In this document: positions 9,405-18,110 of the stretch, one piece after another | Layout: every line of letters starts with the position of its first letter | Numbering within the stretch: the stretch's first letter is position 1 | DNA from: Ralstonia pickettii | Lineage (GTDB): Bacteria > Pseudomonadota > Gammaproteobacteria > Burkholderiales > Burkholderiaceae | DNA length: 64,000 nt | Direction: 5' to 3' | Assembly (NCBI RefSeq): GCF_016466415.2 | Contig: NZ_CP066771.1 | Coordinates: forward strand, 3,224,001-3,288,000 | Notes under the pieces: model-generated | What the model was told of the DNA's origin: nothing | The model's database searches: none | The model's input: only the letters and a program-made list of their open reading frames with translations | Translations under genes and position numbers: made by a program

Positions 9405-10085
9405 ATGAAGCTGCTCCTGATCGAAGACAACGCCCCGCTGGCGCACTGGCTGTCGGAAGCCCTGCGCCGCGCCCAATTCACCGTGGATCACGCCAGCGAT
9501 GGCGAATCCGCCGATACCCTGTTGCTGACGCAACACTACGACGTCGTGCTGCTCGATCTGCAATTGCCCACGTTGTCGGGGCAAGGTGTATTGCAACGTT
9601 TGCGCGGCCGGCGCAACCCGGTGCCGGTGCTCATCCTGACAGCCAGCGGCGGGATCGACGACAAGGTCGCCTGCCTGGGTGCCGGCGCCGATGACTACCT
9701 CGTCAAGCCGTTCGAGATTCGCGAGCTGATTGCGCGGATCCAGGTGCTGGTGCGGCGCAGCACGCCGGACCAATCCGTCGAGCTGCAATGCGGCGACCTG
9801 ACGTACCACACCGGCAGCCGTACCTTCAATCTGGCCGGCCAGCCCCTGGTGCTGCCCGCACGCGAGCATACGGTGCTTGAAATTCTGATGCTCAAGCTGG
9901 GTCGCACGGTGTCCAAACCGGCGCTGGTGAACGGCGTGTTCGGTATGGACGATGAAGCCAGCCCCGAGGCCATCGAAATCTATATCCACCGTCTGCGCAA
10001 GAAGCTGGAGCATTCCGCCGCTACCATCGTCACGCTGCGCGGTCTTGGTTACCTGCTGCGCGATGCCTCCGCCGCGCAGTCCTGA
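9405..10085 (+). CDS. OmpR/PhoB-family response regulator (TctD-like)
   Basis: 226 residues. The receiver domain starts MKLLLIEDNAPL and has the phospho-acceptor Asp in VVLLDLQLP and the conserved Lys in DDYLVKPFE. The C-terminal winged helix covers about 130-220 and contains EIYIHRLRKKLE and the GYLLRDA wing. Its 3' end overlaps the histidine kinase start by 23 nt, so the two are translationally coupled. It is divergent from the NMT1-like solute-binding gene. Confidence 0.9.
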   Translation: MKLLLIEDNAPLAHWLSEALRRAQFTVDHASDGESADTLLLTQHYDVVLLDLQLPTLSGQGVLQRLRGRRNPVPVLILTASGGIDDKVACLGAGADDYLVKPFEIRELIARIQVLVRRSTPDQSVELQCGDLTYHTGSRTFNLAGQPLVLPAREHTVLEILMLKLGRTVSKPALVNGVFGMDDEASPEAIEIYIHRLRKKLEHSAATIVTLRGLGYLLRDASAAQS

Positions 10086-11514
10086 TCAAGCGCCGGCGCA
10101 GTCCGCTCCGGCGCGTGCCCGCAGCCTGCGTGCGCGGCTGGTGCTATGGCTGGCGTTGCCGCTGGTCGTCTATGTGGCGGCCGATGGCTGGCTCGACCTC
10201 GCCGCCGCGCGCCACAACGCCGATCTCGTGCACTTTCATGCGCTGGACACGGCCGCCCAGATGATCAGCGGGCAGATCGAGTGGGATGAAGGCCGCCTGC
10301 GCGTGTCGGTGCCGCCGGCTGCGCTGGCCGTGTTTGCCGCGCCCGAAACCCCGGTGCGCGACCAGGTGACGTACCAGGTCAGCACCGAGCACGGCCGCCT
10401 GCTGGCCGGGCGGCTCGACTTCGGCACGCGCCCCGCGTTTGACGCGGCGGGCCTCGCCGATGCCGGCACCTACACCGATACCGTGGAGGGCCAGCCCGTG
10501 CACGTGGCCGCCGTGGTGCGCACCATGTACGACGCCGGACGCACCGAACGCGTCGTCACGCGCGTCGCGCAAACCATGAACGGGCGCGACGCGATGATCC
10601 GCCAGTTGTGGTGGCCCGCCACCGTGCGCCAGCTCGCGCTCGTGGGGCTGGCGCTGGCAATGATCCTCATCGGCCTGACGCTGGAGTTGCGGCCGATCTT
10701 GCGGCTGGCCGGCAATGTGTCGGCACGCGCCCCCACCGACCTCGCGCCGCTCGACCCCGACGGCCTGCAGCACGAGTTGCAGCCGATTGCCGGCGCGTTC
10801 AACCAGTACCTGCAGCGCATTGCCGACAACGCGCTCACGCAGAAGCGCTTCATTGCCGATGCCGCGCACCAGATGCGCACGCCGCTGGCGATTCTCGATA
10901 CGCAGATGCAGGTGGCGGCGCAAACCAACGCAGATGCCGCGCTGCATGAAGTCCTGAGGGCCGCGCGCACCAGCACGCGCAACCTGGCGGATCTCATCAA
11001 CGACTTGTTGCTGCTGTCTCAGGCCGAATCCTCGGCCGCGACGAGCGAGGTGGTGGACCTCTCTCAGGTGGCGCGCACCGTGCTGGAAGACCTCGCACTG
11101 CTGGCCGATGGCCGCCGGATCGACCTGGGCATCGAGCTTGCAGACCTGCCCGTGTGGACGTCGGGCAACCGCACGCTGATTGCCGCCCTGTTGTTCAACT
11201 TGGTCGACAACGCTGTGCGTTACACGCAGGAAGGCGGCCACGTGACGGTGCAGGTGTCGGCGGACTACGGTTGGGCGATGCTGACCGTGACCGACAACGG
11301 CCCCGGCATTCCCCCCGAGGCGTACACACGCGTGTTCGAGCGCTTTACGCGTCTGGACGGCACGCAGACCCAGGGCACTGGCCTGGGCCTGGCGATCGTG
11401 CGGCAGATCGTCGATCGCATGGGCGGCCAGATTGCGCTGGCGCCCGGGCCCGGTGGCATCGGGCTGGCGGTGACGGTCTGGCTGCGGCGGACGAGCGCGC
11501 CCGCTGCAGGGTAA
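10063..11514 (+). CDS. Sensor histidine kinase (TctE-like, 2CSK_N domain)
   Basis: 483 residues from ATG 10063. A TM segment near 22-40 is followed by a periplasmic domain of the TctE/2CSK_N kind (AAQMISGQIEWDEGRLRVSV ... QVTYQVSTEHGRLLAGRLDF). A second TM near 182-202, an H-box with FIADAAHQMRTPLA, N-box LLFNLVDNAVRYT, and G-boxes DNGPGIPPEA and GTGLGLAIV complete the kinase. It phosphorylates the upstream OmpR-type regulator. TctE kinases sense tricarboxylates. The ligand here is unknown because no Tct transporter is in the window. Confidence 0.9.
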   Translation: MPPPRSPDQAPAQSAPARARSLRARLVLWLALPLVVYVAADGWLDLAAARHNADLVHFHALDTAAQMISGQIEWDEGRLRVSVPPAALAVFAAPETPVRDQVTYQVSTEHGRLLAGRLDFGTRPAFDAAGLADAGTYTDTVEGQPVHVAAVVRTMYDAGRTERVVTRVAQTMNGRDAMIRQLWWPATVRQLALVGLALAMILIGLTLELRPILRLAGNVSARAPTDLAPLDPDGLQHELQPIAGAFNQYLQRIADNALTQKRFIADAAHQMRTPLAILDTQMQVAAQTNADAALHEVLRAARTSTRNLADLINDLLLLSQAESSAATSEVVDLSQVARTVLEDLALLADGRRIDLGIELADLPVWTSGNRTLIAALLFNLVDNAVRYTQEGGHVTVQVSADYGWAMLTVTDNGPGIPPEAYTRVFERFTRLDGTQTQGTGLGLAIVRQIVDRMGGQIALAPGPGGIGLAVTVWLRRTSAPAAG

Positions 11515-11529
11515 ATCACCGCCCCTGCC

Positions 11530-11735
11530 TTACGGCTTCCGCACTTGCTGCACCGACACAAACACCGGGTTCGAGTAGAACCACAGATCGTTGTAGTTGC
11601 GACCGTTGATGGCGTTGAAGCGCGCGGCGTTTTCTGTCACCACGGTCTTCTGGTCGGGCATCGGTCTCGAAGCCATCGGCCAGGAAGGTGTCGGCCATTC
11701 ATGGTCACCTCGATCAACGAAGGGTTCAACCCGCG
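11530..11735 (-). pseudogene. Frameshifted 3' relic of an unidentified gene
   Basis: Three reading frames of the minus strand give successive protein-like pieces: NPSLIEVTMNG, then TFLADGFETDA, then TVVTENAARFNAINGRNY ending in NDLWFYSNPVFVSVQQVRKP and a stop at 11530. Joined by two frameshifts they read as the C-terminal end of one protein. No start or upstream portion remains, since the DUF4142 gene lies immediately upstream. I do not recognise the family. A decayed gene fits better than a real short ORF. Confidence 0.5.
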
Positions 11736-11738
11736 GAA

Positions 11739-12278
11739 TTATTTCGCTGCGGTTTTCAACTGCTCCGCCATCTGCAGATGCTCACGCAGGGCCGGCAGGT
11801 TGTGCGCGAAAAATGCCTTGATGTCGGGGTCCTTCGCGTCCTTCGAGGCCTTGTCGAACAAAGAGACGGCTTCCTTGTGGGCCTTCACGCCCACCTCGTC
11901 GGCGTAGGCCTTGTCGAATTTGGCGCCCTCCAGTGCATTGAGCTTGTCCACCTTCGCACGCTCGTCGGCGGGTAGGCTCTCCGGCACTGCGATGCCCTTT
12001 TTGCCGGCCAGCGTCTTGAGTTCGTCGCCAACGGTGGTGTGGTCCTTCACCATCCTTTGTGCAAAGGCGCGTACGTCGGGATTACCTGCGCGTGTAATCG
12101 CCGCCTGGCTCGCCTGCACCTCTAGCATCCCGGCGGCCGCAGCCTTGGTGACGAAGGTGGTGTCGGACTTGTCCACCGCCGCCCGCGCCACGCTCAGCCC
12201 ACCGCCAAAGCCAAGTGCAGCTGCCAGAAACAACGCGGCAACGCGCTGCACTCCAATAGGCTGTGTCGATCTGTTCAT
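11739..12278 (-). CDS. DUF4142 exported protein
   Basis: 179 residues from ATG 12278, preceded by GAGGA. A signal peptide (ALFLAAALGFGGGLSVARAA) leads into the four-helix DUF4142 domain, seen in DTTFVTKAAAAGMLEVQASQ, then NPDVRAFAQRMVKDHT and the C-terminal FFAHNLPALREHLQMAEQL. The family is periplasmic, ferritin-like in fold, and often linked to stress or envelope functions; no biochemical activity is established. It is on the same strand as the DUF2795 gene, 26 bp downstream of it, so they may be co-transcribed. Confidence 0.85.
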   Translation of the reverse strand: MNRSTQPIGVQRVAALFLAAALGFGGGLSVARAAVDKSDTTFVTKAAAAGMLEVQASQAAITRAGNPDVRAFAQRMVKDHTTVGDELKTLAGKKGIAVPESLPADERAKVDKLNALEGAKFDKAYADEVGVKAHKEAVSLFDKASKDAKDPDIKAFFAHNLPALREHLQMAEQLKTAAK

Positions 12279-12304
12279 GAGTCGTCCTCTTGCTCGCATG
12301 CGCA

Positions 12305-12682
12305 TCACTTTTCGTTGCTGACGGCCTTCGAAACAGCGGCCGGCGTGTCGTATTCGTCGTCGGGCATGTCGCGCAGCGTCTTCAGTGTGCTGTCAACTGC
12401 GCCGTTGGCCTGCGCGGTCTTCACCAGCGCCTGCTTCTTCGCCGGGTAGGACGCGCCCTTCAGGGCCTTTTGAATGCCGATCGGCGAGTGCGTTGCGTGT
12501 TCATCCCCGCCGCCGTGGCCGCCGCGCTCATGCGACTTGGCACCGGCGCGTTCGGAGGATTTGCCGGCGCTGCCGTGGCTGGCGTGCTCGCCGCGCTCCT
12601 TGGCCGATGCGCTGCTGCGATTGCTCTGCGACGTCGATTTCGAATACGACGCGTACTTGCTCTTGTCGCGCGTGGGTTTCAT
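12305..12682 (-). CDS. DUF2795 protein with low-complexity N-terminal half
   Basis: 125 residues. The first about 65 are Ser/Lys/Gly/His-rich and probably disordered (KYASYSKSTSQSNRSSASAK, GGHGGGDEHA). The C-terminal part, SPIGIQKALKGASYPAKKQA ... LRDMPDDEYDTPAAVSKAV, matches the small helical DUF2795 domain. The ATG follows GGAGGTG. Function is unknown; similar small proteins are often induced in stationary phase. It lies just upstream of the DUF4142 gene. Confidence 0.8.
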   Translation of the reverse strand: MKPTRDKSKYASYSKSTSQSNRSSASAKERGEHASHGSAGKSSERAGAKSHERGGHGGGDEHATHSPIGIQKALKGASYPAKKQALVKTAQANGAVDSTLKTLRDMPDDEYDTPAAVSKAVSNEK

Positions 12683-12864
12683 GACACCTCCGCTGGTCGG
12701 GTTGATCGGGCCGTCACCGGAAATGGCGCGGCCAACGACCGTTTCGCAGCAGTGAACATGCCTGCGGTGCGGCGGGGTGGAAAGAGCTTGGGGCGGGCGA
12801 CAGCTGAGTTACGTAGGCCCGACATCGTGCTTCAGTGCTGTGCTACGGCAACTCCGACGAGCGC

Positions 12865-13344
12865 CTACGCTGCAACGCCTTTGCGCCGGGCCGCACGCGG
12901 CATCGGCAGCGGTGCCTCGCCCAATGCGCGGCTGACCGCATTCGGTTTGTCGACCAGATCCTGCAGCGTATAGCCGTCGAGCACCTCAAAGTACGCCCGC
13001 AACGCCGCGTGCAGCACGCCACGCAGGCCGCACACGCGCGTGATGACGCAGTGGTTGTCGTCGCCGTGGAAGCACTCGACCATGCGGAAGTCGGGCTCGG
13101 TGGCGCGGACCACGTCGCCGAGGTTGATTTCGGCGGCCGGGCGGCCGAGCGTGATGCCCCCCGCGCGCCCCCGCACGGTATGCAGGAAGCCGTCCTGCCC
13201 AAGCTGCTGGACGATCTTGATGAGGTGGTTCTTGGGAATGTCGAAGGCATCTGCAATGCGCTGGATCGTGACGAGCTCGTCCGGGTGCACGGCCACGTAG
13301 ATCAGCGTGCGCAGGGCGTAGTCGGTGTAGTCGGTCAGTCGCAT
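12865..13344 (-). CDS. nsrR: Nitric-oxide-sensing repressor NsrR
   Basis: 159 residues starting MRLTDYTDYALRTLIYVAVH, the Rrf2/NsrR opening. A winged helix (about 1-80) is followed by three Cys at 91, 99 and 105 (ECFHGDDNHCVITRVCGL), which ligate the NO-sensitive Fe-S cluster. Upstream in-frame starts exist, but the family start is ATG 13344. It is divergent from hmp, its classical target, across 230 bp that contain repeated TTTGTTGCAT motifs. NO destroys the cluster and relieves repression. Confidence 0.92.
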   Translation of the reverse strand: MRLTDYTDYALRTLIYVAVHPDELVTIQRIADAFDIPKNHLIKIVQQLGQDGFLHTVRGRAGGITLGRPAAEINLGDVVRATEPDFRMVECFHGDDNHCVITRVCGLRGVLHAALRAYFEVLDGYTLQDLVDKPNAVSRALGEAPLPMPRAARRKGVAA

Positions 13345-13440
13345 GGCGGGCGTGCGGCGTTGCCGCAGGTAGAAACATTCATGAGAGGCACATCTTATCG
13401 GGAAGTTGCGCACAAGATGCGCCGGTTTGCCGCAGGTCAA

Positions 13441-13456
13441 TTTGTTGCATCACAAA
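13441..13456. promoter_or_regulatory. Candidate NsrR site 1
   Basis: TTTGTTGCATCACAAA is an imperfect dyad (TTTGT/ACAAA) lying about 100 bp from the nsrR start and 120 bp from hmp. The decamer TTTGTTGCAT recurs exactly at 13540. It resembles the GATGCAT-type half-sites described for NsrR. Identity as an NsrR box is inferred from context. Confidence 0.45.
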
Positions 13457-13539
13457 TATACGTTTAATAGAATTCAATGCAAGCGGTTGCCTGAGCACCA
13501 GGCCATCCAGAAAAAAGCGTGACGGCGCCCCCCGTCTTA

Positions 13540-13564
13540 TTTGTTGCATATTTCACGCATATTT
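13540..13564. promoter_or_regulatory. Candidate NsrR site 2, adjacent to hmp
   Basis: Here TTTGTTGCAT is followed by GCATATTT twice with an 11-bp period (13546-13553 and 13557-13564). The site abuts the hmp ribosome site (GGAG at 13565). Binding here would block hmp transcription or early elongation. Identity as an NsrR box is inferred from context. Confidence 0.45.
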
Positions 13565-13574
13565 GGAGTCCAGC

Positions 13575-14780
13575 ATGCTGTCCGACAAGTCCAAGCCCTA
13601 CATCGATGCCAGCGTTCCGGTGCTGCGCGAGCATGGCTTGACCATCACCCAGACCTTCTATCGCAACATGTTCGCCAGCCACCCCGAGCTGACCAACGTG
13701 TTCAACATGGGCAACCAGGCCAATGGGTCGCAGCAGCAGTCGCTGGCTTCGGCGGTGTTTGCGTACGCCGCCAACCATGGCAACAACGCGGCGCTGGCGC
13801 CCGTGGTCAACCGCATCGTGCACAAGCATGCCGCTGTGGGCATCAAGCCGAGCCACTACCCGATTGTCGCGCGCCACCTGCTGGGCGCAATTGCCGAAGT
13901 GCTGGGCGACGCCGCCACACCAGACCTGCTCGCCGCCTGGGACGAAGCCTACTGGCTGCTCGCCGCCGAGCTGATCGCGGCTGAAGCGCGCCTGTATCAG
14001 CACACCGGCAGCGGGCCCGACCATCGTCAGCCGGTGCGCATTGTCAGCCGCCGCCAACAGGCCGAAGATGTGGTGTCGCTCACGCTCGAAGCGGTGGGGG
14101 ATGCGCCGTTGGCTGATTTCCTGCCGGGCCAATACATCTCGGTGCAGGTGGAGCTGGCGCCGGGCGCACTGCAGCAGCGTCAGTACAGCCTGTCGGATGC
14201 GCCGAATGGCCGCACGTGGCGCATCTCCGTCAAGCGTGATGCGGGTGACGCCGATCGCCCTGCGGGCACCGTGTCGAGCTGGCTGCACGCCAATGCGCGC
14301 GAAGGCGACGTCCTGCTGGTCAGCCAACCCTACGGCGACTTCGTGCCGCAACTGGCGACCAGCAACCCGATCGTGCTGATGTCGGCCGGTGTTGGCATCA
14401 CGCCCATGATCTCGGCGCTCAACACGCTCGCGCAGCAGAACAGCGCGCGCAAGATCGTATTCAGCCACGCCAGTCGCGCGGCCTCGCATGTTGCCCACGC
14501 CGACGATCTGGAGCGTGCCGCACAAGCGCTGCCTGCATTCGAGGCGCACGTATTCCTGGAGTCCGGCGAAGACGCGGAATTCGCGCAGCGCCCGGCCCAC
14601 CCCGGCCGCATGACGGTCGACACGTTCGTGCGCGACCACGGGACGGAAGCGGACTTCTATCTCTGCGGCCCGCTGCCGTTCATGCAGGCACAGCGTGCGG
14701 CGCTGCTCGCCAGCGGTGTGCCGTCGGAGCGCATCCACCGCGAAGTGTTCGGCCCCGATCTGCTGGACGACATCCTCTGA
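13575..14780 (+). CDS. hmp: Flavohemoprotein, nitric oxide dioxygenase
   Basis: 401 residues, the usual length. The globin domain (1-138) has the distal-pocket pair Tyr29 and Gln53 and proximal heme ligand His85. The FAD domain shows RQYSLSDAP, and the NAD domain shows AGVGITPM and FYLCGPLPFM. It oxidises NO to nitrate with O2 and NAD(P)H in the cytoplasm. ATG 13575 is chosen because GGAG lies 7 nt upstream and the protein then starts as family members do (MLSDKSKPYIDASVPVL). It is controlled by the divergent NsrR and followed 20 bp later by nnrS. Confidence 0.96.
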   Translation: MLSDKSKPYIDASVPVLREHGLTITQTFYRNMFASHPELTNVFNMGNQANGSQQQSLASAVFAYAANHGNNAALAPVVNRIVHKHAAVGIKPSHYPIVARHLLGAIAEVLGDAATPDLLAAWDEAYWLLAAELIAAEARLYQHTGSGPDHRQPVRIVSRRQQAEDVVSLTLEAVGDAPLADFLPGQYISVQVELAPGALQQRQYSLSDAPNGRTWRISVKRDAGDADRPAGTVSSWLHANAREGDVLLVSQPYGDFVPQLATSNPIVLMSAGVGITPMISALNTLAQQNSARKIVFSHASRAASHVAHADDLERAAQALPAFEAHVFLESGEDAEFAQRPAHPGRMTVDTFVRDHGTEADFYLCGPLPFMQAQRAALLASGVPSERIHREVFGPDLLDDIL

Positions 14781-14800
14781 CCTGAACCACGGAAATCACC

Positions 14801-16015
14801 ATGCCCCGCCAAGCCCCGTTGCTCACCATCGGCCAGCCCGACCCGGCAAGCCGTTTGCCTTACACGGGGCGGGCCGTCTTCGCGCTCGGCTTCCGGCCGT
14901 TTTACCTGTTGGCAGCCGCCTTTGCCGCGCTGGGGATGGCGTTGTGGGCAGCGTTGCTGCTGGGGGTGCTGCCGTCGGCGCAGGGCCCCGCCACCATGGC
15001 GCCGCTGTTCTGGCATGCGCACGAGATGGTGTTCGGCTTTGCGGCGGCAGTGGTGGTGGGTTTCCTCTTCACGGCGGGCAAAAACTGGACGGGCCTGCAG
15101 ACGCCACAAGGCGCGCAACTCGCTGGGCTGGCGGCGCTGTGGCTGGCGGCGCGTGTGCTGATGTGGACGGGCCCCGTGCCGCTTGCGGTGGCGGCGGATG
15201 TAGCGTTCCTGCCGGCATGCGGCGTGGCGTTCCTGCGCGTTCTGCGGCGCGCAAAAAGCGCACGCAACTACGGCCTGGCGATCGCGCTGCTTGTGCTCGG
15301 TGCCATCAACGCGGCGTTCCATGCGGCGCTGGCTTGGGACGCGCCGCTGGCTGCATTGCGCTGCCTCGACGCAGCCGCTGGGCTGGTGTGCCTGTTTGTC
15401 ACGGTCATTGGCGGGCGCGTCATCCCGATATTCACGTCAAACGCGGTCCCTGGCGTGCACGTGCGCCGCGTAGTGTGGGCCGAGCGCGCTATCGTGCCGG
15501 CGACGGCGCTCGCCGTTGCCATGTTGGCGACGCCGCTTCAAGGCATCGTTCCGGCCATCGTGTTTGCGGCGGCAGCAGTCGTGCAGGCCGTCCGCTGGGC
15601 CGGCTGGGACACGCGCCGCACGCTGCGCACGCCCATCGTCTCCATCCTGCATGTGGCGTATGCCTTCCTGCCCATCGGCTTTGCCATGTTGGCTGCCGCA
15701 GCGCTCGGTTGGGGCGACCGTTCCACCGCGCTGCATGCGCTCACGGCAGGAGCCATCGGCGGCGCCATCATCGCAATGATCACGCGCACCGCGCTGGGCC
15801 ACACCGGCCGGATGCTGCGCACGGGCCGGGCAGAGCATTTCGCCTACGCTGCCGTCGCGCTGGCCGCACTCGTGCGCGTGGCAGGCCCGGCGTTGCTGCC
15901 GCGCGAGGTGTGGATCGGCGGGGCGAGCCTGCTGTGGGTGGCGGCGTTCGCGACGTACCTGTGGCGCTACACGCCGTGGCTGATGGCGCCGCGGGCCGAC
16001 GGCCGGGAGGGCTGA
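14801..16015 (+). CDS. nnrS: NnrS-family heme-copper membrane protein
   Basis: 404 residues with about 12 TM helices. Family features include ALGFRPFYLLAA at the N terminus, FWHAHEMVFGFAAAVVVGF, VIGGRVIPIFTSNA and MITRTALGHTGR. NnrS proteins are inner-membrane heme/copper proteins that protect against nitrosative stress by limiting dinitrosyl-iron damage. It is 20 bp downstream of hmp on the same strand, so an NsrR-controlled hmp-nnrS operon is likely. Confidence 0.92.
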   Translation: MPRQAPLLTIGQPDPASRLPYTGRAVFALGFRPFYLLAAAFAALGMALWAALLLGVLPSAQGPATMAPLFWHAHEMVFGFAAAVVVGFLFTAGKNWTGLQTPQGAQLAGLAALWLAARVLMWTGPVPLAVAADVAFLPACGVAFLRVLRRAKSARNYGLAIALLVLGAINAAFHAALAWDAPLAALRCLDAAAGLVCLFVTVIGGRVIPIFTSNAVPGVHVRRVVWAERAIVPATALAVAMLATPLQGIVPAIVFAAAAVVQAVRWAGWDTRRTLRTPIVSILHVAYAFLPIGFAMLAAAALGWGDRSTALHALTAGAIGGAIIAMITRTALGHTGRMLRTGRAEHFAYAAVALAALVRVAGPALLPREVWIGGASLLWVAAFATYLWRYTPWLMAPRADGREG

Positions 16016-16087
16016 GCCTCACCCTGCCCTTCCCGCCCCCGGCGGCTTCCGTAGAATGGCGCAGCCCCTTTGCACACTGCGCCCACG

Positions 16088-17545
16088 ATGGATGTCCATT
16101 TGACGATCCACGGCCGGCACGACCTTGCCGGCCAACTCTATCGACAACTCCGCACCGCCATCCTCGATGGTCGGCTCGTGCCGGGCGAGCGCCTGCCCTC
16201 CACGCGCGACCTCGCGCTGCAGATCGGTGTGTCGCGCAAGACCACGCTCGACGTATTCGAGCGCCTCATTGCGGAAGGCTATCTACAGCCGCGCGCCGGC
16301 TCCGGCACGTTTGTGGCCGAAGCCACCGAAGGATTGCGCGCCCGCACGCCGGCCGCCTCGCCTGCGGCGCAACTTGCGTCGCCCACGCCCGCCGTACGCA
16401 CCTTCGACACGCCCTGGAACAACATGCCCGCGGTGCTGCCCCTGCCGCGCGCGAATCTCGTCTACGACTTTGTGGGTGGCGTGACGGAGAAGCGCCAGTT
16501 TCCGTTCGACGTGTGGCGCCGTTGTGTTGCGCATGCGCTGCGCCAGCAGGCACGCGGGCGTGGCGGCTATCAGGACCCTGCGGGCGACCAGGCGCTGCGC
16601 CTGGCCATCTCGCGGTATCTCGCATTCAGCCGCGCGGTGGTGTGCGCTTGGGCCGATATTGTCGTCACGCAGGGCGCGCAGCAGGCCATCGACCTGATCG
16701 CTCGCGTGCTCGTGCGCCCCGGGGATACGGTGGCGATTGAAGACCCGGGTTACCCGCCCGCGCGCATTGCGCTGCAGGCCCTCGGTGCCAAGGTCGTGCT
16801 GGTGCCGGTCGATGCGGAAGGCCTGGTCGTCGATGCGCTGCCCAAGCGCGCCAAGCTCGTCTACGTAACGCCGTCGCACCAGTTTCCGCTGGGCATGCCG
16901 ATGAGCCTGGCGCGCCGAGCGCAACTGCTCGACTGGGCGCAGCGCCATGACGCGCTGATCATCGAAGACGATTACGACAGCGAATTCCGCTTCGACGGCC
17001 GTCCGATGGAATCACTCAAAAGCCTGGACGCTGCCGGTTGCGTGGCGTACGTGGGTACGTTTTCGAAGACGATCTTTCCGGAGTTGCGTATCGGCTATGT
17101 GGTGCCGCCGGCGTCGCTGGTGGCGCCGCTGCGGCACGCCAAGCAGGTGGCCGACTGGCACAGTGAATCGCTTATGCAGGCGGCGCTCGCCAAATTCATG
17201 CTCGACGGCGATTTCGCCAAGTACCTGCGCCGCATGCACAAGGAATACGCGGCGCGCCGCAATGCGCTGCTGCGGCATCTGCGTGGCCCGCTGGCCCCGT
17301 GGCTGGTGCCCGTGCCGTCGGCGGCGGGCATTCACATGGCGGCCCAGGTGCAGACGCCGCTGGCGGAAGCCGAACTCGTCAAGCTGGCAGAGAGCGTGGG
17401 TGTCGGGCTATACGGCACCGCGAGGATGTTTGTGGCGCGGCCGCCGCAGCCGGGGCTGCTGATCGGCTACGGCCACGTGAACGTTGCGGAGATCGACGCG
17501 GGCCTCGGCAAGCTGGCGGAAGTGCTGGCCAAGGTGGCTACCTGA
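16088..17545 (+). CDS. MocR/PdxR-type regulator (GntR HTH plus aminotransferase fold)
   Basis: 485 residues from ATG 16088; a TTG at 16070 is possible. A GntR winged helix lies at about 10-75 (LYRQLRTAILDGRLVPGERLP, STRDLALQIGVSRKTT). A fold-type-I aminotransferase domain follows, with the PLP Lys in VGTFSKTIFPELRIGY and the Asp/Tyr region IIEDDYDSEFRFDGRP. Such proteins sense PLP or an amino compound and regulate B6, GABA or taurine genes, often divergently. The upstream neighbour is nnrS on the same strand, so the target is not evident. Confidence 0.87.
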   Translation: MDVHLTIHGRHDLAGQLYRQLRTAILDGRLVPGERLPSTRDLALQIGVSRKTTLDVFERLIAEGYLQPRAGSGTFVAEATEGLRARTPAASPAAQLASPTPAVRTFDTPWNNMPAVLPLPRANLVYDFVGGVTEKRQFPFDVWRRCVAHALRQQARGRGGYQDPAGDQALRLAISRYLAFSRAVVCAWADIVVTQGAQQAIDLIARVLVRPGDTVAIEDPGYPPARIALQALGAKVVLVPVDAEGLVVDALPKRAKLVYVTPSHQFPLGMPMSLARRAQLLDWAQRHDALIIEDDYDSEFRFDGRPMESLKSLDAAGCVAYVGTFSKTIFPELRIGYVVPPASLVAPLRHAKQVADWHSESLMQAALAKFMLDGDFAKYLRRMHKEYAARRNALLRHLRGPLAPWLVPVPSAAGIHMAAQVQTPLAEAELVKLAESVGVGLYGTARMFVARPPQPGLLIGYGHVNVAEIDAGLGKLAEVLAKVAT

Positions 17546-17624
17546 TATTCGCGCAGATTGGCGATTCCAAGGTGCCACTGCGGTGCCTACACTGGCTTCA
17601 GTTCTCAAGCACAGGAGCCCTCTC

Positions 17625-18062
17625 ATGGAACCCCGCCTCGACTTCTATCAAAGCAATCCCGCCGCCATCCAGGCGGTCATGGGCCTGGAAAAAGCGCTCG
17701 CCAAAAGCACGCTGGAAAAATCGCTGACTGAACTCGTGCGCCTGCGCGCCTCGCAAATCAACGGCTGCGCCTATTGCGTCGACCTGCACACCGCCGATGC
17801 CCGCAAGGGCGGCGAAGACGACCGCCGCCTGGCCACCGTGTCCGTCTGGCATGAAACGCCCTTCTTCACCGACCGCGAACGCGCCGCGCTGGCGTGGACG
17901 GAAGCCGTCACGCTTGTCGCAGAAACGCGCGTGCCCGACGACGTCTGGCAGGCCGTGCGCGCACAGTTCTCCGATGCCGAGCTGGTTGACCTCACGCTGC
18001 TGGTCAGCACCATCAACACGTGGAATCGCCTGGCGGTCAGCTTTCGCAAGCTGCCCGCCTGA
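17625..18062 (+). CDS. AhpD-like carboxymuconolactone decarboxylase-family protein
   Basis: 145 residues. The motif ASQINGCAYCVDLHTADAR contains the CxxC plus downstream His of the AhpD-like peroxidase fold. The C-terminal LVSTINTWNRLAVSF is typical of the family. It is probably a small cytoplasmic thiol-based peroxidase or reductase partner. The ATG has AGGAG upstream. It is encoded 80 bp after the MocR gene and 50 bp before a hypothetical gene on the same strand. Confidence 0.85.
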   Translation: MEPRLDFYQSNPAAIQAVMGLEKALAKSTLEKSLTELVRLRASQINGCAYCVDLHTADARKGGEDDRRLATVSVWHETPFFTDRERAALAWTEAVTLVAETRVPDDVWQAVRAQFSDAELVDLTLLVSTINTWNRLAVSFRKLPA

Positions 18063-18110
18063 GCGGCGCATATACTGCCTCGCACGGCAAGCGCCGCACC
18101 CGGAGGCCAC

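Noticed and set aside
14695-16740. 681-codon frame overlapping hmp end, nnrS and the MocR gene
   Set aside because: All three real genes lie in other frames with full family motifs; this frame has none.
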